Below, one piece after another: positions 1 through 11,569 of a DNA stretch of 64,000 nt. A program made the position numbers and the translations under genes. Where the stretch lies: positions 248,001 to 312,000 of the forward strand of contig WEDG01001007.1 of the NCBI GenBank assembly GCA_017591395.1, read 5' to 3'. Position 1 is the first letter of the stretch; the number at the start of each line of letters is the position of its first letter. The notes below the pieces were generated by a model. That model did not search any database, was not told the origin of the DNA, and saw only the letters and a program-made list of their open reading frames with translations. The DNA comes from Schistocephalus solidus (Eukaryota > Platyhelminthes > Cestoda > Diphyllobothriidea > Diphyllobothriidae).

Positions 1-864
1 GCTCAGACAAATGTCCGAGCTTTCCTTCATAAACCATGGAAGTTGTCAAGTGTTGAATTTAAAATTTTAGTAACTTTTTCCATATTTTCCTGCATCTGTA
101 GTTGCCTCCTTGGATAAGGGCGGAAGAACGTTAACGTGTTGTTAAACGACATTGGACTAAAAACGCGGCCCTCGAACGCAAGAAAACTAAGGAGATAAGG
201 GGAAGGAGTTATTAGATCTTAGTTTTCACATTTCCTCATAGAAATCGGTGAAAAACTGTGATTTATGAATTTCGTCGCAAGAGGCGTTTGCAACATGGCT
301 CATTAATTAACCTGGAAGAACCTTTAATTCTTCATTTTTATGTCTGCTATTATCACACAACAAGCCTATTTACCTGATAGAACGCTCGTTAATATACCGT
401 TATTAATAAAGGCTTCACTAATTACTTCTATGTTTCCGTCAGTACATGAGGTTCACTTCGTTTAGTTAGCAAAAAGAGAATTCATGAAGTGACTGGGGCT
501 TCGAGCTCGGATGACAACTTAATGAAACGGCGTGTCGATTTATCACCAGCACACAAATAACCTTGGGTAACCTTCCTTGCATCAACAAAAGCAGAAACTG
601 GTTGGAAATAACGCCCTATAAATTCTGCTTGCTTTGTTGCCGTTTTCTACTGGCAGAATTTTACGGGTCCTTAAAGACCAAGCGGGTAAAAGTCAGTCAA
701 GTGTTCAATCAACCCAAAACTTCACTATTAAAGGTTCGAATCTGTCATTTTTTTTCCCTATGAGTGGGGCATGGCCGACTAATGTCCTCTCAAATAAAAG
801 CGTACGGAGTCTTGTTTTCCGATTACTGCCTGCTTGCTGCAATATGGCAGCTTAAGGGCACCGA
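1..864. other. Non-coding DNA, nothing recognised
   Basis: AT-rich sequence with only short open frames (under 75 codons) that show no family resemblance. No repeat, splice-site pair or RNA gene could be supported. Confidence 0.5.
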
Positions 865-1411
865 CGACAGTTCGACCGTCGTAGTCCGACGATGTCCACC
901 GTATGCTCCACGAAGGGTGATGCAGGGACGGTGACTTGCGCGTGATTTAGTTTAAAGTGATAGTAGACTTGCCCTGCATCTACCGCACTCTCTCCTCCTC
1001 CTCAACCTGGGCCCGGTGTCATGACAGAGTCAAGAATACCGGAGATGGGAGAGGGCGCATGTGACTGGCGCGGCCGGAGCCGCCCCTGGGTGTACCACCA
1101 CACCTGGATCGGATCCCACGGAGTGGGAGTGCCATAAAGGTCACATTAAGAAGGAGCCATTACAGCCTGACTCTCAGTCCGCCAGTCAACTTCTCCACAT
1201 AAAACACACATTGGGCTGACCACGCGGTCCGAGTTATCCCGTCAGTTGGCAACCTTCCAAGCCACGGCTTTTAGCGCACCGCGATAGTTTCAGGCGTGTC
1301 AGATTGTTTATAGTGAAGAACATGCGCAGAGCCATCGACCTCACTCTCACCCCCACCCTCACACTCAAACCACTGCCCGAGTCGGTCAGTTGTCCGATGC
1401 GGAAGTGGGCG
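865..1411 (-). repeat. 5'-truncated RTE 3'-end copy (B-type repeat)
   Basis: About 550 bp, reading in RTE sense on the - strand. It matches the 3' UTR that follows the RTE element at 36215-38890, and recurs at 39285-39829, 42900-43165 and 50161-50670. Its 3' end (low coordinates) is the shared module with the small hairpin around 870-895. The rest contains the block that resembles the RTE 3' flank near 36850-36985. No coding sequence is present; short open frames here recur in other copies with stops and are not genes. Confidence 0.75.
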
Positions 1412-3298
1412 CAGCTGCTGGTGACCTCGTCTACGTATAATACGTACACGACCTGGGCCCCCAAACAAAAGCACCAGGATTTCACACAACAGGGGGTAAT
1501 TTGCGTACCGGAGCACGTTTACTAAGACAGTTCAGATGAGTAGATGGGTTTTGTGGTCAGGAGCGGTCAAATAAAACGCCCACATTAAAACGGACCATGA
1601 GTCCATATATAGTAGTTTTAAGAATGTAATTAATAAAAATAATGAATAGAAATCGGAGTACCACAAATGGATCGCATCCCACTATATAAACTCTAAGTGG
1701 GGATAATAGACGGTTCAAGAGCGAGCAATATGACGGGAGAGGAATTATTTGTCAGCTAGGGATCGACAGATAACGGCAGTGAGAAGCAGTGGCACACAAA
1801 ACACCTTTGGATGAACGGCTTAAGGATAAGGCCTGCTGGAAACACTAAAAGGCAACTTGCCGTTCAACTTCTAACAGATAAGACAACCGGCATAAGGCAG
1901 CTGCAAATGTGTTAAGCTGTTCGACATGGCAATATTTACCTGCGTGTATTATGCCATTCACCATAAAAAATGCAACTGCTAAAACTCAAACACTATAGCG
2001 TAAGTGAAATCAGGTTAAGAAATGTTGGGGGCACTGTTGTGAGGACACTAAATAGACTAGCGCATGGCAATTGAAAACTTTTAGCGGAATAACACAGGTT
2101 CTCGGGCGGGTTCTAATTGGATTTCAGACGTGAGCAAGAGTTTGGATGTGAGATAAAGGGTTGAAAGGCCTACGAGTGAAATGGAAGAACTAATGGTCAA
2201 TGAGTCATCACTATGAATTGCTTAATCTCTCTTATTGGCTCGAAAAAAGATATGAAATGAAGTAAAAAGGAACGAACCCGATTAAACTTTAACCATTAGC
2301 GGTGAAAAAATGTCATGAAAATAACTGGCCACCGGACGCACGACCGCAGACTCGCATCTGCTGTCTGCTATTTCCTATATCCGGATGATATTAACACAGA
2401 GGTCCAGACCGCAGACGCTCGATGTAATCAAAAACAGACGCTTGAGCGAAAATGACCCCTCATCCCGACTGTAATACTGTGAACAGTCTCCGAGAAATGA
2501 ACATACCAACTCTGTGGGGTAAAATTTTACGTGAAGGGTCCAAGAGGTGTTAAAACGGTTACCTACTCCAAGTGTGTATAGTATGAGAGATTTATAACAC
2601 GTCTAAAACGGGGACTGGCAAAACGTGCGTAGCAGGTTTAGCCTAGCATGCGCAGTTATTATATACAAGTATAACCTGTCTACTTACATGAAGTTAGTAA
2701 AAACAAAGTCTTTGAGAACGTACTTGTTTGATTAGGCGTCGTTTCTCTTCACGGTCAGATTCCGAAAGGTTCTCGTCGAATTCGTTTGGATATGAAACCA
2801 CATAGTCCGCTGACTCATTTTGACCGTCTGAAAAGTGATTTTCAGTTGCAGGTTGACTCGATTCGGTCATTACTGAACAGCAGCAATCTGGGGATTAACT
2901 TTTGGTGCAAACCCTTCCACCTAGGTAGGGAACAAATGAGCAAGTGGTTAATAAGCCATCATAGGTCCCGTGAAAGGATGATGCTTTGAAAACTATACGC
3001 AGTGCTTAGCAGCTACTAATCGACTCCAGAGGTGGGGGAAGATTGGGCGAATGTGACGATATATTTGAGGAGAAATGTCGACAATGTGATACCACTAAGA
3101 TTTAAAACACGAGTTGTTAGTTACTTGATGTCCTCCAAGTCTCCTTCAATCTTGTGTGCAGTTTTATACTTAATATTTTGGTTGCATTCTGACTGATCTT
3201 AAGTCGAGTCCTGAGTTTTCAGCGGAATCGAGTGAATTCGCTCCGCTCAGCTGAGTAGGTGTGCAGTAAAGAAGTAGGTTTGTCATCTCTAGCTGTAT
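1412..3298. other. Non-coding DNA, nothing recognised
   Basis: No similarity to other parts of the window and no coding signal. The longest open frame (67 codons, near 2786-2989) has no recognisable motif. Confidence 0.45.
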
Positions 3299-3374
3299 CT
3301 CTGTACCTATCTGTATGTATGCCTGTATCTATGGATCTGTATCTGTCTGTATCTAGGTGTCTATCTGTATCTCT
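3299..3374. repeat. Degenerate CTGTAT/TATC microsatellite
   Basis: Imperfect CTGTATCT / CTGTATGT repeats run directly up to the first SINE-like copy. A short CTATCTGTATCTTTATCTGT segment reappears at about 4113-4133 after the second copy, so the two copies appear to sit inside one microsatellite. Confidence 0.7.
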
Positions 3375-3741
3375 TGTGCCCCCTAAACGGGCCACGTGGT
3401 AGATGCGTTGGACCAACACGGGGGCCACATCAGGGCACGGCATGCGTTTTTCGGATTGCGCTCCGCTAACGAATGCCGAACATTGGAGGTGTGGTGGCAC
3501 GCCTAGGGGCGGCTAGGATTTAGGGGACGCGGCCACGCCAGCGACCTGCGTCCTCTCCCACCTCCGGTCTTCTTGACTCTGTCTTGACACCGGGCTAAGG
3601 TGGGGGAGGAGAAGAGTGTGCGGTAGCCGCAGCGCAAGGCTACTATCACTTAAAACTAATTCACGCGCAAGTCACCGTCCCTGCACCACCCTTCCGTGGA
3701 GCATACGGTGGACATCGTCGAAATCGACGGTTGAACTGTCG
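3375..3741 (+). repeat. SINE-like repeat (A-type), copy 1
   Basis: About 365 bp in SINE sense on the + strand. The 5' half (from GCCCCCTAAACGGG) is unique to this class, while the 3' half is the module shared with the RTE 3' UTR, ending in a hairpin with stem CGTCG/CGACG and loop AAAT. A TGGTAGATGCG string about 25 bp from the 5' end resembles a pol III A box, and GGTTGCGCTCC-like sequence downstream is a weak B-box candidate. tRNA ancestry is inference only. Confidence 0.75.
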
Positions 3742-3755
3742 CCGTGTGTGAGCTG

Positions 3756-4118
3756 TGTCCCCTAAACGGGCCACGTGGTAGATGCGTTGGACCAACACAA
3801 GGCCACATCAGGGCACGGCATGCGTTATTCGCGTTGCGCTCCGCTAACAAATGCCGAACATGAGAGGTGTGGTGGCACGCCTAGGGGCGGCTAGGACTTA
3901 GGGGACCCGGCCGCGCCAGCCACCTGCGTCATCTCCAGCCTGCGGTCTTCTTGACTCTGTCTTGATACCGGGCTCAGGTAGGGGAGGAGGAGAGAGTGCG
4001 GTAGCTGCAGCGCTAGGCTACTATCACTTAAAACTAATTCACGCGCAAGTCACCGTCCCTGCTCCACCCTTCCATGGAGCATACGGTGGACATCGTCGAA
4101 ATTGACGGTCGAACTATC
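3756..4118 (+). repeat. SINE-like repeat (A-type), copy 2
   Basis: Tandem neighbour of the copy at 3375-3741, same orientation, separated by a short TG-rich linker. The 3' hairpin is kept with a G.T wobble (CGTCG-AAAT-TGACG). It is followed by the remaining CTATCTGTATCT microsatellite. Confidence 0.75.
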
Positions 4119-6669
4119 TGTATCTTTATCTGTACAGCCTAAAGTGATCATTACCGCTGTTTGATAATAAATTTACAACTTTATCTCATCTGCGTTTACA
4201 CTTGGAATACCGAACGCTGCATCTCCACGAAAGAGTTTTTGGAACCGCAAAACCATTAGGATAGTGCAGATATGCAACATAAAAACCAAAAACTACTTAT
4301 CAGTGGGGTGATCTGCAAGCATGCTTTGACGAACTAAGTTCACTATGTGCTTAAGCAATGGTTGTTAGAAAACGGCACCTGGAGGTGATACCAAATAAGT
4401 CAATTTTTTCACTGCCCACAATGGCTTTGGTCCCTGTCATGTAACCTGAGACTTAAATAAACGTAACTCACCTCGCATGCGCGAAATAAGCATGAGCAGG
4501 CTGCGTGTAGGGGCAGCGATACTCGGGTATGCAGTAAAACGAGTACTATTAGCCAATGGATACCTGATGCCGTGGAAATCTGAGGTTATTCCTCTCGGCT
4601 ACTTTTCACGGTCGAGGACGACCGCAGAAATTAGCACTGGTTGCATTTGCACAACAATATTTCATTATCCTTAATGAGAACTGGAAGAATATCGCGGCCA
4701 TCTTCGTGTTTTTCGCTCCAAAAGTTGTACCGTATCAACGAAAAGCACCTAAAAAAACTTCACAAGAGACAGCGCTTGTCAGAAGCTTTTGTCATCTAGT
4801 TTCCTGACTGCATAAAAATAATTATTCTTATAATTATGTAGATGGAGAGATAGATGCAATTTCACATAAGCACCTTAGGGAGCCTTCAAATTACACTACA
4901 AATGAGTGAGTCGAGCGTGTTCGACTCCAAAGATAAGTATATGCACCCTTTACCGGAGAGTCATTTTTTGCAGTGAGGCCCTCGTAGCGACCTAATTCCC
5001 CTGATGACTGCAGCAGAAGAATCAGAGAACCATCACACCTTCTAAGCCCGAACTAGCTTTCTCTAACCATCCCTGATTAAGTGTGATTCATATGCCGGGC
5101 GGGGTTACTTCATTGTGAATGTATCGTGCAGAGCGCGTGGTCTCGCGACCAAATTCTTTTAGGCCGTGAGTGAAGGGTGTTTACTCTATTGATCATTCGG
5201 AGGGTATAAAAATGCGCCCAATGTTGCCTGTGTCCAATCAGATTCAAGTCTAGATCACGCGCATTTGGTATGACGTCTAGCCTCTGTAGCAATTGTGCCT
5301 CACCAGCTATGTCCGAAGATACAACAGTGTCATCCGATTTAGGAGAAAATAAGTTGAACTACGCAACCTAGATTAGCACTGAAGAGACATGAACCACATA
5401 TGAGTTCGTTTTTTGACATTCTTTCGGGAGGTAATTCAAAAGACCCCAGTACATTACACAATAATGCATACCAAGTTCACAATTTTAAATAATTTTCCTA
5501 AAAAAAATAACGGTGGCGTGCGTCTGTCATCACTTGGACTTTTACTGAGCCGTCCCCAGGCCAATTCGATATTTCCGACTTGCGATTGGGGCGGTGCCTT
5601 CCACAAAGATTAGGCCAGAAACAGGATATAATAAAGAATAGCTAGGTACAGGTAAGCAAGAAGCATCAGATTCTGCAGGAAATACATTTACCGAATGCGA
5701 GGAAAGTGAGGGCTACCTACACCATACTCTAGATATTAAATAAGGAAAAGGGAATCTGTTGAAGTTGCGGAATCTTTAGAAGGTATGGATGCGAAAACGA
5801 CTGTTCGACAGCGGACGCTCGCGGACTGACTGAAAAATAAATCTAACACGCCACTTATCACCTAAGGATGGAATTAAAACCCGGAGGAATACCTCCCGGT
5901 CAGATTTCAAGCAAGTGACCCAAGATAACACGGATCATCCGAGTGACGATCGAAAGTTTCATCAAACTCAATTCAGTTGCTGAATCTTGTCAATAGCGTC
6001 AACGCCCTCGATTGGGCTCCCACACGCACGCACCGGTTGCGCGCGCAAATATAATGGGCTTTTTGGTCAGCATTTTAAGTTGCACTGTTCTGGGCTGCGC
6101 TGCTCTCTGTGGAAAAATTCATTCTATAAAACGTCGCAGTCGGCTCATTAAGGCTGTAAAGTGCACCTTTTCTTCGTAGTCAGTGTTCGGCTGTAGCAAC
6201 ACCTAGGTATGGCATATTCTACGAAGGATTCATGCTTTCAATTAGTTGGTTCTTTCATAGGTAGTCTTCTGCAAGGCTTTAAAGCCTGCTAACATCCAAT
6301 CCTACAGCAGTGCCTTGATAAGGTAATATAAATTACTTGTATGCAGGGATATTTCCATCCCATAAATACGGTGAACGATTCAATTAACGGTTTTGGTCGT
6401 CATTGGCGATGCGCCCGCTTGTTGCAGCTCTGGCCTACCATAAGGCGAAATTAATCAGTGTCGTTTAAATTAAAGCTTCATATTCTTTAAGAGTAAGCCA
6501 ATCACAAATACAGCAACAAGCTAGGGGCAGTGCAAGGCCTAGGCAGGTGGAAAGCCATAGAGAAAAGATGACATGTACTAAACAAGTCAACGTAACGCAA
6601 AGATACGTTCAGTGCAATAAGTTTTAAAATTAAAAAATAAAAACAATAAAAAAGGAGGAAATTTGGCTT
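4119..6669. other. Non-coding DNA, nothing recognised
   Basis: Apart from the microsatellite remnant at its left edge, I see no repeat copy, conserved frame or RNA gene in this 2.5 kb. Confidence 0.45.
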
Positions 6670-7013
6670 GGTTCAGAAGCGATCACAGAAAATTTCGCAA
6701 TCGCGATTGAAAGTGAGGATATCACCAACAATTATCGGAATCGCCAGCAATGTTATGGATAATCGGGAAGATATGCCTAAATATGATAAAACACGAAGGA
6801 TAAGTAGACTATTCAGAGCTTATCGTACAAATTACATAAATTTCTGAATAGTCTACTTATCTAACGTGTTTAATCGAATTTCCCCGATTCTCCATGTCAT
6901 TGATGGCAACTCAGAGAATCGTTGATGGTATCCTCACCTTCAGTCCAAAAATGAATAACTATATTCACAATCGCGACTGAAAAATTTTCTGTGACCCTCA
7001 CTTTCAACGAACC
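6670..7013. mobile_element. Foldback / MITE-like element
   Basis: About 345 bp that folds on itself over nearly its whole length. The inner stem is GATAAGTAGACTATTCAG at 6799-6816 against its exact reverse complement at 6844-6861, continued by AAACACG / CGTGTTT. The middle arms pair GTGAGGATATCACCAACAATT (6714-) with the complement of AATCGTTGATGGTATCCTCAC (right arm, about 6920-6945). The outer ends pair the TCACAGAAAATTT region (6683-) with AAATTTTCTGTGA (6981-6993). There is no coding capacity. Arms of about 150 bp with a short loop fit a foldback MITE. Flanking target duplications are not clear. Confidence 0.75.
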
Positions 7014-7809
7014 TGGGTCGGAGGCTTTTTAAAACGGTGCTTTTTATGCAGGATATTCAAACAACGTAAGTTTATAAAATGAGAATTTTTTATTTTGCGT
7101 TGTCTTTAATTTTATATTCGATTTAAATTTATTCCCTTTATTAACTTTAATTAATTGAGGACAACACCATATCCAATGATTCAGTCATGACGGCTATTCT
7201 CGACATGTGCAAAGGAATGCTTTGTTAACCATTCTGTAGTAGATGGATCTACCACGGAGGTTTTGTCTCTGTAGGATTGATCTCTATAGTTTTGACTTCT
7301 GACAGGACAGTCTTCTCCTCTGAATAACTCATATGTTGGGAATTGGATACTTGGTCATTAATGTCCATTTTTCTGACAACAATTTGAAAGGATACTTTGG
7401 GGTGATATTGTTGTATTATTAATTATTGGACGGCAGATTACGGAATGAGAAGGATGAGCTTACAAGTAAAGACAATAGAATTATAACGAAGATTGGGGAA
7501 GCGTACATTAGTCACTGTTATTCGTAAGTTGGTATAATGATAACCGAGTCTCCTTTGGTAGCTGCGTTGGCTTCGTCCCTTCTGCCTGCAAGACAAAGGA
7601 AGGATACGCATGAGACCTTTTACATTTTATTCATAAGATGCGCTTCCTTGGTTTTAGAAAAAAACCTATCCCCATTCGCTCTTTTATACACTCGTCCTCA
7701 AACGGAACCCTGTCCGCAGGGCTCTCGATTTGTGTAGCCTCTATTATTTCCACTCTAATTATTATCGGTTCTAAATGTGTGGGAATAATGGAAACCGTAC
7801 CGTCTTTTG
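7014..7809. other. Unrecognised DNA
   Basis: The segment just after the foldback element is AT-rich and repeat-poor. From about 7540 the - strand could be more of the decayed gypsy element described next, but I could not identify a domain. Confidence 0.35.
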
Positions 7810-8690
7810 TCGTAGGTAGGCGTCCTTAGTTGCGTTTGAGCTTATCAAAATGTGCTGTGAACTTCAGACCGTCAGGGTGTGCCGAGCCGCCGAGTGCGTA
7901 GGTGGTGAGTGGTGAACGTCATCGACTATAAATAGTCCTTCCCGATATTGTTACAAAGTTGCTGATGTGCCATGGAGGGTACTGGCCGAAAGCGCCACAC
8001 AAATTTACCTTCTTGGTAGGGTGTACCATGAACATGTCGATCAAAGTAGTTTTTGACCTTCCCTGGCTGTGCCTAAATGGTCACGGGGTAGGTTGTGGGT
8101 TGTTAGCAATATTGACTACGCTGGCGTCCGTTTTAGAACTTAAGAAGGTACGTCCACGCTGTTATTAGGGAGCATGGGCATCGATGCTGTTGTTAAGCGA
8201 GCTTTAAGGTTGTAAAATGGTATCTGGCAATCACGGGAACAAAGAATCTTCTGCCCAATTTCCATAATTCTATATAGTGGGCTTGCAATGCCAACACCTA
8301 TAGTAAGATGCTTTACCCACAAATCCTTGGATATCCGTGGGCGTTCTTGGTGAAAGGCAGGACCGAATGCAGTCTTTTTTTCTGTGTGTACGCGTATGCC
8401 TGTTTCATTAATTTCATGACCTAAGTAGGTTACCTTAATGTGGAGGAACTGGCACTTTTGGGGTTAAGTCTAAGGTCTGTCTCTTGTAAAGCTTCTAATA
8501 CTGCGTGTATGTTCTCGTTATGTTGTGTGATTGTCTTGCCAAAAACAATGACACGATACAGGTACACAAGACATTGTCGTGGATACATGTGGACTAGTAC
8601 TACTTGCTGGAATGTGTCGGCTGCTTTGCATAGTTCCGGACTCAAACAGTCTTTTTGGTGGCATAAATGTTGTCTTCTGCCGGTCTCTGT
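7810..8690 (-). pseudogene. Ty3/gypsy LTR retrotransposon pol relic (RT/RNase H)
   Basis: Read on the - strand from 8690 downwards. The frame gives LCKAADTFQQVV, LVYLYRVIVFGKT, LRLNPK and then HIKVTYLGHEI, the usual order of Ty3/gypsy reverse transcriptase blocks. It continues at about 8140-8322 with IASPLYRIMEIGQK and FYNLKARLTTA, the RT/RNase H linker. The catalytic YLDD motif is changed to YLYR, and frames are shifted, so the copy is dead. Below 8140 a stretch ending near FTAHFDKLKRN could be an integrase C-terminal tail after an internal deletion, but this part is uncertain. No LTRs were found. Confidence 0.75.
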
Positions 8691-9074
8691 GTTTTACCTC
8701 TGCTTGCCAGTAGCACGACTTTAGGTCTTAGGTGGAGAACCACTTTGCACCAACTAAGGCATATAAATAAAACTTAATGCGTGGTCGAGAAAACGAATCA
8801 CGTGTTGTAATAATAAAATAAATTGTATATTTAAGGCCCAGAGGGCCCCATCGCATTATGACGTCGGTAATCAACACAGATACGTAGTTTAACATCTTTT
8901 TGAGGACCAAGGCGAGTGTGACAGTAGTATTTGTCCAATAGCTAGCATACTGTTAAATAATGTAGTACTTAATATTGATACTGGGTGTTGATCCTACATG
9001 GTTGCTGCAAAAAGGGTCTGTGTCAATGGCAGGGCATATTGGTTACCAGTACTCACTCAGCTGAAAGATCTGAG
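8691..9074. other. Non-coding DNA between two retroelement relics
   Basis: No feature supported. It separates the - strand gypsy relic from the + strand LINE relic. Confidence 0.4.
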
Positions 9075-9092
9075 TAACAAACGGGCCCACGA

Positions 9093-9470
9093 TTGAGTCG
9101 AAAATATAATGTAGTCCTTAAAGGGGTCCCAGAGTTAGATCCAAAAATTCCAAAAGAGCAAGTTAAACATGACATGGATCTCCTTCAATTGTATGCAAAA
9201 ACGATGCCAACAGACGGCGAGTCCATCCACATTCTCAAGGCATATAGAATAGGGAAGGCTCTGTCAGCACCTAAATCAAATCTTCGACCAAGACCTCTTA
9301 AAATTATCCTGCAAAACAAAGCACAGGCACAGCTCCTGCTACAACGAAAAGCAACCCTACGGAGCCTGCATTCTGAAGTTTTTTTCAACCGGAATACGGG
9401 CTGAAAGAGCGAATGAAAATAGACATTTACTAATAGAACTGGAAACACGAAGGACCAATGGCGAGGCACA
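9093..9470 (+). pseudogene. LINE ORF1 fragment, RRM-like
   Basis: The open part (9093-9404, about 103 codons) has NVVLKGVPE, DMDLLQLYAK, KAYRIGK and RPRPLKIIL in order, the pattern of the RRM domain in ORF1 proteins of CR1 and L1-like elements, which bind element RNA. After a frameshift near 9400 the region continues with KERANENRHLLIELE, the charged segment that usually follows the RRM. The frame opens with TTG rather than ATG, so the true N terminus is lost. A related relic on the - strand lies at 20200-21160. Confidence 0.7.
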
Positions 9471-9654
9471 TTTTTGGCCGAAGGCAGTCACTCTGACAGC
9501 CTAACTGTCCCTTTTCAGAAACCAAAAACCTGCTTACTTTACTGATTCGTCTTAAATGCCAGATCTATGCTTAATAAGATACCTTTGCTTCCGACTCTGG
9601 TTTTCATCCACCGCCCTGACAGTTAAATAATAACAGAGGAATGGGCAACACCCT

Positions 9655-10236
9655 GTGTATCCGATTCTGAACTCAAATAAGATTATATTCGTAACGATCG
9701 ACACGAGGGTCATGGCGGAGGAAGCTGCATCTTTATTAAGCAGCCACGTATGGTTCTGCCGTTGGGTTTATCGACAATTTACCGCAGTAGAAGAGAGCTG
9801 TTGGCTCCGAGTAGTTCTAAAATATAACTACTATTTACTCGTTGGTTGTGTCTATCGCCCCCCCCCCAAAAAAAAAGCAAGCGAGGATTACGATCTTCAT
9901 CTCTTGAATGCATTTCATGCCGCAGTTGACCTAAAACTGACGTAATGTTTGATTGCAGGTGACTTCAATCTTCCTGAAGTTCCTTGGTTTCCACCTTCAG
10001 GTCCTGCAAATTTCTAAAACTTGCTTGAGGCCATAAATACTGGCATGTTGGAACAGGTAATTGATTTTTTCACCCGAGGATCAAACATACTTGATCTAAT
10101 TTTCTGCAGAGGTTTTCAGCCATTGTCAGTTTCACCTTTAGACCCACTTGAAAGTTCAGACCATGCTTTAGTTCTTTCAACACTAGAAATCGAGGCTGAT
10201 GAATCGTTTTCCAAAAAATATAGTTTTTTTCCATGA
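9655..10236 (+). pseudogene. LINE endonuclease (APE-type) relic
   Basis: Conserved blocks appear in two frames: LVGCVYRPPP near 9840-9870, then GDFNLPEVPWF near 9958-9990, ILDLIFCRG near 10090-10115, and SSDHALV near 10155-10175. These are the PP, GDFN and SDH motifs of the APE endonuclease that nicks target DNA for target-primed reverse transcription. A stop after LKLT and another after GPANF break the frame. Confidence 0.8.
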
Positions 10237-10499
10237 TTTCCGATCAGCAACTATGGGGGAATTACTAACACATCTTATTTCCCGCGATTGGACTAACTTC
10301 TTTCGATATTTGGATGGGAATTTTTGTACTGATACATGCTACCAACTTCTAGGTCCACTTATTTCACGTTTTGTTCCCCGTTAGCAAATAATTAATTTCA
10401 AGGATGAAGTCTACCTCCCTTTATTTTGCCGCCGTAGACTGCGTAGACTCTCGCGTCGGTTTTTATCTACTTAATGACAATTCTGTATTGCCCTTGATC

Positions 10500-11563
10500 C
10501 AAAAATCTTTGAAAAGGCTAAGAGGCTCTCTGAAGAAAAACGGCTAGCTGAAGAGGTTTACTTTGCTAAAAACCCTTCGTTAAATGTTGCAAAACTCTTT
10601 TCGCGAACAGTTAAAGCACAGAGAAAAACTAAGTACCCTGTACTTTCGAGACGCTTTTGGAAACCATTTAGCTGACGCTAAGTTGACGTCTAATAGCTTT
10701 AATGCGTTCTTGTCCAGAAGTTTTACTGAACATTCAGTCGCCCCCTTTCCAAACGTCCGGGTTCGGACCGGTAACGTCCTCGAAAACATAACCTTTACCC
10801 TCTGGGATGTGACCGTAGCCATCAATCTTACAGTCCTGGACCAGATGGCGTCCCGGTCAGCGATCTAAAGGCAAATGCATCCGATATAATTCCGTCACTT
10901 CTGTATAAGATATTTAATCTTGCTCTTGAAAGTGAAACCTTCCCTATTTTATGGAAGGAATCGCACATTCTGCCTATACCCAAACATGGCTGAACTACGT
11001 TATTTGACGGCTTCAGGCCAATAAATACATTGCCAGCAGCCTCGAAGATCTTAGAGACCTTGATCAAAAACAAGCTGATGCGTCACCTAACAGAGAATAA
11101 CCTACTTAATGCGGTTTAGCATGGGTTTCTCGAAAAAAGATCGTGTGACTCCTGCCAGCTCTCTTACTTCGCTCAGTGGTGTCGCACATGGCCCCTTTCG
11201 ATCTCTTGGCACAAGTACTCCCTTATGGTTAGTGGTGACAACCATCAGCCTCATCTAAGCATAGACGGTCATGACCTTAATGTGCCCGGAGTTATAAATG
11301 ATCTGGCATATCATATTATAGTAGTCTTAATCTGTCAGAGCACTGCGCCCTGAGTGTCTCGAAAGCACGCCAAACCACTGGGTTTATTCTCAGAAATTTA
11401 AAAACTCTCAATATTAGGACCAGCCTTTATAAAATATATGTCAGACCTAGTCTGGAATAATGCTCGTTTCTATTTAGCCTTCTGCACGCGGGTAAACGGA
11501 GGAAGATAGAATCAGTCCAGCACTTCTTTACTAAAGAGTTTATGCTTCAGCTGCGTTGTGGAT
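10500..11563 (+). pseudogene. LINE reverse transcriptase relic lacking the palm
   Basis: The fragments SFTEHSV, WKESHILPIPKHG, FRPINTLPAASKILE, NKLMRHLTENNLLN and HGFLEKRSCDSCQL lie in several frames from 10720 to 11170 and match RT fingers blocks. The catalytic xADD block is absent. Thumb sequence (SKARQTTGFILRNLKTLN, LYKIYVRPSLE, RRKIESVQHFFTKEF) resumes at 11360-11550. Confidence 0.75.
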
Positions 11564-11569
11564 GACCTT

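Larger units (their letters stand above)
9075..11563 (+). mobile_element. Decayed CR1/Jockey-type LINE (element 3), internally deleted
   Basis: Reads 5'-3' on the + strand in the order ORF1 (9093-9470), apurinic endonuclease (9655-10236) and reverse transcriptase (10500-11563), the layout of CR1/Jockey non-LTR retrotransposons. All parts carry stops and frameshifts. The RT jumps from the palm entry near 11200 to the thumb region (YVRPSLE, 11440-11460), so the catalytic palm is deleted. It stops abruptly at about 11563, where an oppositely oriented LINE fragment begins. Confidence 0.8.

Noticed and set aside
3395..3480. tRNA gene in the SINE-like 5' half
   Set aside because: An A-box-like string is present but the B box is poor and no cloverleaf could be drawn; only distant tRNA or other pol III ancestry is possible.
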